From contig OX422207.1 in NCBI GenBank assembly GCA_949130495.1, positions 837,253,573 to 837,317,572 of the forward strand: DNA of 64,000 bases. The letters are read 5' to 3'. This document shows positions 61,001-64,000 of this stretch, piece by piece (within the stretch, counting starts at the first letter, position 1; each line of letters starts with the position of its first letter). A program made the translations under genes and the position numbers. The DNA comes from Sambucus nigra (lineage: Eukaryota > Streptophyta > Magnoliopsida > Dipsacales > Adoxaceae). Under the pieces are notes generated by a model. It was not told the origin of the DNA. It worked only from the letters and a program-made list of their open reading frames with translations, and ran no database searches.

Positions 61001-61711
61001 AAATATGAAGCAGACCTGACGTGCTCGTCTACAATCTTCTGATGCAAACTCCAGATATGTTTCAAATGCTTTATATTAACTTCTGATTCATTAGGAGTTT
61101 TTCTCTTGCTGTCAACTGCAAACAAAAACATATAGAAATGTCAATCATGCATTATTCAAACATAATGAAATCATAATTTCAAAAATAAAATAAAATAATA
61201 ATAAACCTATCCCATTGCCATATGGAGGGCATTTGGGACCTTCATAGACTCCGTCTCCAACCAAAGGGGCATGTTGCCAATTTTTGATAACTACCCCATG
61301 TTCAAAATAATCCCTATTAGCATCAGGGAGATTGACTACTAAAGCTCTATTCAAAAATCTAGTTTTTAAATAATAAACATTGTCTAAAACAGCCCATCTG
61401 TAGCAGTACATAATCTCAGGAATTCCTATACGGGTTCCATGAGTTTGATTTAACCTATACACCCCATTAACTATTCTCCATGTATTGGGGGCTATTTTTG
61501 CAGGAACAACATCGAAGTATTGACAGAACTCTAAGCATAAAGGGTTTGGTGGAAAAGAAAATCCACACTCGGTAATAAAAAGGCTGGGAAACCAATGTCC
61601 CTCAGCCAAACGAAAGTAATCTGAAGGTTCAGACAGATCCTCCAGAGTTACCTAGGATGGAATAGAAAAATCAGAGCGGAATTTTTCAAGAGACTCAATA
61701 ACGTAAACCAT
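58012..61711 (-). pseudogene. Antisense four-exon gene in the Tat element, five nonsense codons
   Basis: Exons on minus: 61711-61207, 61115-60439, 60354-59536, 59352-58012, giving 1,113 codons plus stop. Introns of 91, 84 and 183 bp begin GT and end AG, and all three keep the frame. Exon 1 carries HWFPSLFITECGFSFPPNP and YFDVVPAKIAPNTWRIVNG, resembling the plant 'putative gypsy type transposon' domain (Pfam Transposase_28). Exon 2 is S/P/K-rich. Exon 3 is a coiled coil ending in DGWVAALQELK and an acidic EDEDEDE. Exon 4 has a coiled coil, a GRGRGSRGRGR patch and KQGWLNALCVLK. Stops at 61654-61652, 59790, 59685, 59217 and 58917; no frameshift. Role unknown. A TATTTAAA (complement of 61882-61889) could be its own TATA box. 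Confidence 0.75.
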
Positions 61712-61881
61712 GATGAATAAAAGAAAGAAATGAAGAATAAGGAAGAAGATCTTACAGGAAAAAGGGAGATCTGTTGACAACGAACGAAGGATGAACGCAC
61801 AAGAGAGAGAGAGAGAAAAACTAGGGAAAACTCGAAAGCAAAAATTGGAAAAGGTAGAAGACGGTGGGATTGTCTATGAAG

Positions 61882-61889
61882 TTTAAATA
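61882..61889 (-). promoter_or_regulatory. Candidate TATA box for the antisense gene
   Basis: The complement TATTTAAA lies 171 bases upstream of the ATG at 61711, between the gene and the 3' LTR. It is separate from the LTR's own TATAAATA (62480-62487), which faces the other way. Confidence 0.35.
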
Positions 61890-62116
61890 CTTTGCCTTGG
61901 GAAACGGCGAAAGAAATGATTACAAAAAGGAAACTATTACGCTACCGGCGGCTAAAAGTACAAAAAGTGCACAAAGATCGAAGCGCCTATAAAAAAGGCG
62001 GATTCTGCGAATTTGGAAGGAAATTTAAAATGCTCCTAAAAACCAGGAAAGTCATTTAATATTTCCATACATCGAGAAAGAATGTTCCATACTCCTCAAA
62101 GTTCGAAATATGAAAC

Positions 62117-62128
62117 ATTGGGGGCTTC
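62117..62128 (+). other. Tat polypurine tract
   Basis: ATTGGGGGCTTC directly before the 3' LTR, the form usual in Tat elements. Confidence 0.75.
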
Positions 62129-62680
62129 TGTTGATACCAAAATTAATATGCTGACATGGACGAATAATAAGAAGACACGTGTCGGTCTACATGGCTCAAT
62201 AACAACGAGGAAGTCTATTTCCCCCGACCAAGTCATACTCACTCCGAGCAACAAGCGTACTCCGAGGAACCCCAATGCTCCGAGGAACTCCTGAACGACG
62301 AGCAAGTAATGCGGTCCGAGTTGCATCTCGGTCACAGCATTGATTGCCAGATAACCAACAGTTCATCTATTCATTGAATGCTTATCATTTGACGCACACG
62401 CTTAAAGGGCATTAAATGTATTACCCTTTCATATGTATATCATTTAATGTATCACCCTTTCATATGTGAGCCTCAGGGCTATAAATACATTGTATCGTCC
62501 TCATTTAAAGGGACCGAAATTTCTTGATAGACCTTGTAATCGAGAATTCCCAAAACACTCAGCAATAACATAACAGTGGACGTAGGCCATTCTTATAAGG
62601 CTGAACCACTTTAAAATCCTTTGTCTCATTTATTTATCTGTGATTGAATAATTAGAGTGATCTAATTTTTTACATCAACA
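62129..62680 (+). repeat. Tat 3' LTR
   Basis: 552 bp, starts TGTTGATACC and ends ACATCAACA, with TATAAATA at 62480-62487. Followed by GTGTG. Confidence 0.93.
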
Positions 62681-64000
62681 GTGTGGAACGACAGTTAACA
62701 CAAATTCTTAACCTAGGGCTTGAGAGGGAATTTGGGGGAAATCAAATTAAGGGACTACACCAACGGATCAGACTCTACGAACAATTCCAGGCAAGTGGTT
62801 AAATGTTGTGATTCCTAAATTGATGATAATCAATTCATATCATAGTGTGTGTATATGAAAATTCATTTTGAGTGTGTAACCATAATTAAAATTGAGTTTT
62901 TTCGGAATTTAGAGTAATGGGCATATTGAATTACTCAATAAATGTTAAGTTATGATTTGGGACTGTTAAGGTTAAATTGTAGCGTGGATTACAATATGTA
63001 TTAGTGATTAAATGGACTGAATATGGTGGGGTCGGATTTGGTAGAACAAGACCGGGGTGAAAAACCCAAATCGAATATACTTAGGGTTTTGTATAAATTT
63101 GTTTATGGATTAAGGTCTCTAGGGTGTTTAGAACCTTTTCTTGTACGGAAAATATGTTGGTTGGGATTTGGATAAGGGTTTGGGAAGAAACAAAAGCTTG
63201 AATGTTCGTTAATGGCTGAAACAGCAAGCCAGAGAAGATGATCACCTGTTCGATCGATCGATCAACCCATGGGGATAGATCGATCGATGGTCCCAGGATT
63301 TTGACAGCTTCGCTAGTTTTAATTATAAAGGGAAGTTTTAGTTTAGAATTTTTCCCCCACTTGCTATGTAATGATAAATTCATATGTGGTATATATTCCT
63401 TAACAATTATAGGGTGATATAATTAGGTTTAGGAGGGTGAAAATTGTATGTCATGAGATGAACGAATTTCGGGAAATAATTCATAAGTATTGGTTTTGTG
63501 CTGAGGAAAAATATTCTGGTATTGTAGTTGGGTGACACTACATTATTAAAGGAATTGAGGTGAAATAAAATTAGTTATGGGGAAAAATATAGACTCGGAG
63601 AAATATTAAGTTATGGGCCAAGTGAGCGAGTCCAAATATAATGGTTGGACGACACCAAGTAATAAATTAATTGATGTGTTAATTAATTAAATTAGAGCCG
63701 GACTGTAGACTCGAGAAGGTAATAAATTAATTAATGTGAAATTAATTACATGAAAGTCGGACCATAGACTCGGGTTGGTAATTAATTAATGTGTAAATTA
63801 ATTAAATTAGAGTCGGACCATAGACTCGGATTGGTAATTAATTAATGTGTAAATTAATTTAATTAGAGTCGGACCATAGACTCGGATTAGTATTAATTAA
63901 TTAATGTATAAATTAAATAAATTAGAGTCGAATCAGAGACTCGGGTAAATATCATATAAATCAATGTGCAAAGTATTTATATAAGAGTCGGACCATGGAC
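62681..64000 (+). repeat. GypC LTR, continued, reaching the window edge
   Basis: Resumes after the Tat element. It holds a palindrome pair (TCGATCGATCGA type) at about 63249-63288, followed by a TTATAAAG (63325). No LTR end is reached. No coding region is seen. Confidence 0.65.
63590..64000 (+). repeat. Minisatellite, 56-60 bp unit
   Basis: GAGTCGGACCATAGACTCGG-like cores begin at about 63697, 63756, 63812, 63868, 63927 and 63987, with AATTAATTAATGTG-rich spacers. It runs off the window. The core is itself partly self-complementary (GAGTC...GACTC). Confidence 0.85.

Larger units (their letters stand above)
50255..62680 (+). mobile_element. Tat-lineage Ty3/gypsy retrotransposon with antisense gene
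   Basis: 12,426 bp, LTRs 50255-50806 and 62129-62680, both exactly 552 bp with 8 differences by my count. Ends TGTTGAT and ATCAACA. TSD GTGTG at 50250-50254 and 62681-62685. The order is primer site, gag-pol, a tandem array, an antisense multi-exon gene, a purine tract and the LTR. Extra antisense frames between pol and the 3' LTR are known in the Retand and Grande branches of Tat. It is the youngest LTR element of the window by LTR identity, but its gag-pol holds five stops and a frameshift. Confidence 0.92.

Noticed and set aside
63590..64000. Short repeats with spacers at the window end as a CRISPR-like array
   Set aside because: The spacers are near-identical AT-rich repeats of each other and the setting is an LTR in a plant genome.

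Overview
The window is plant nuclear DNA, almost certainly from a eudicot. It is AT-rich, full of microsatellites, and built nearly entirely of nested LTR retrotransposons and DNA-transposon debris. No intact host gene was found. Host-gene material appears only as broken, intron-containing fragments. The species cannot be told from the sequence.

Layout. (1) 1-607: a possible Helitron 3' end and AT-rich flank. (2) 608-27817: an old Ty1/copia element, here called Cop. It was split at 2338/17174 by a Ty3/gypsy element (GypA, 2339-17173, TSD ATGAA), and again at 19151/24813 by a gag-only Sirevirus-like element (SireN2, 19152-24812). GypA's own 5' LTR was in turn split by a second gag-only element (SireN1, 3896-9077, TSD TTACA). 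That makes three levels of nesting, and both coding junctions in Cop still read across. (3) 28788-30067: an orphan LTR piece. (4) 30690-40734: a minus-strand chromovirus (GypB) with two LTRs and a decayed gag-pol whose RT and integrase active sites are altered. (5) 41211-45441: a chimera of LTR pieces with a snap-back inverted repeat. (6) 45442-49854: a CACTA-type terminus followed by fragments of at least four unrelated host genes on the minus strand (kinesin-13, a B3-domain gene, a GH35 beta-galactosidase, exportin-T). An island that looks organellar and two MITEs also lie here. (7) 49855-64000: a fifth LTR (GypC) interrupted by a young Tat-lineage element (50255-62680, TSD GTGTG, 552-bp LTRs with 8 differences). 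The window ends in a 56-60 bp minisatellite.

The most informative pieces are these. The Tat element carries a sense gag-pol with five stops and one frameshift. It also carries an antisense gene of four exons whose three introns are phase-compatible, and a 120-bp tandem array whose unit is shared with a linker inside pol. The two gag-only elements keep LTRs, a Met-type primer site and several polypurine tracts, but no pol. LTRs of five families each carry a cluster of short perfect palindromes, in several cases just upstream of a likely TATA box. The CACTA-associated block is a gene-fragment mosaic not explained by the LTR elements.
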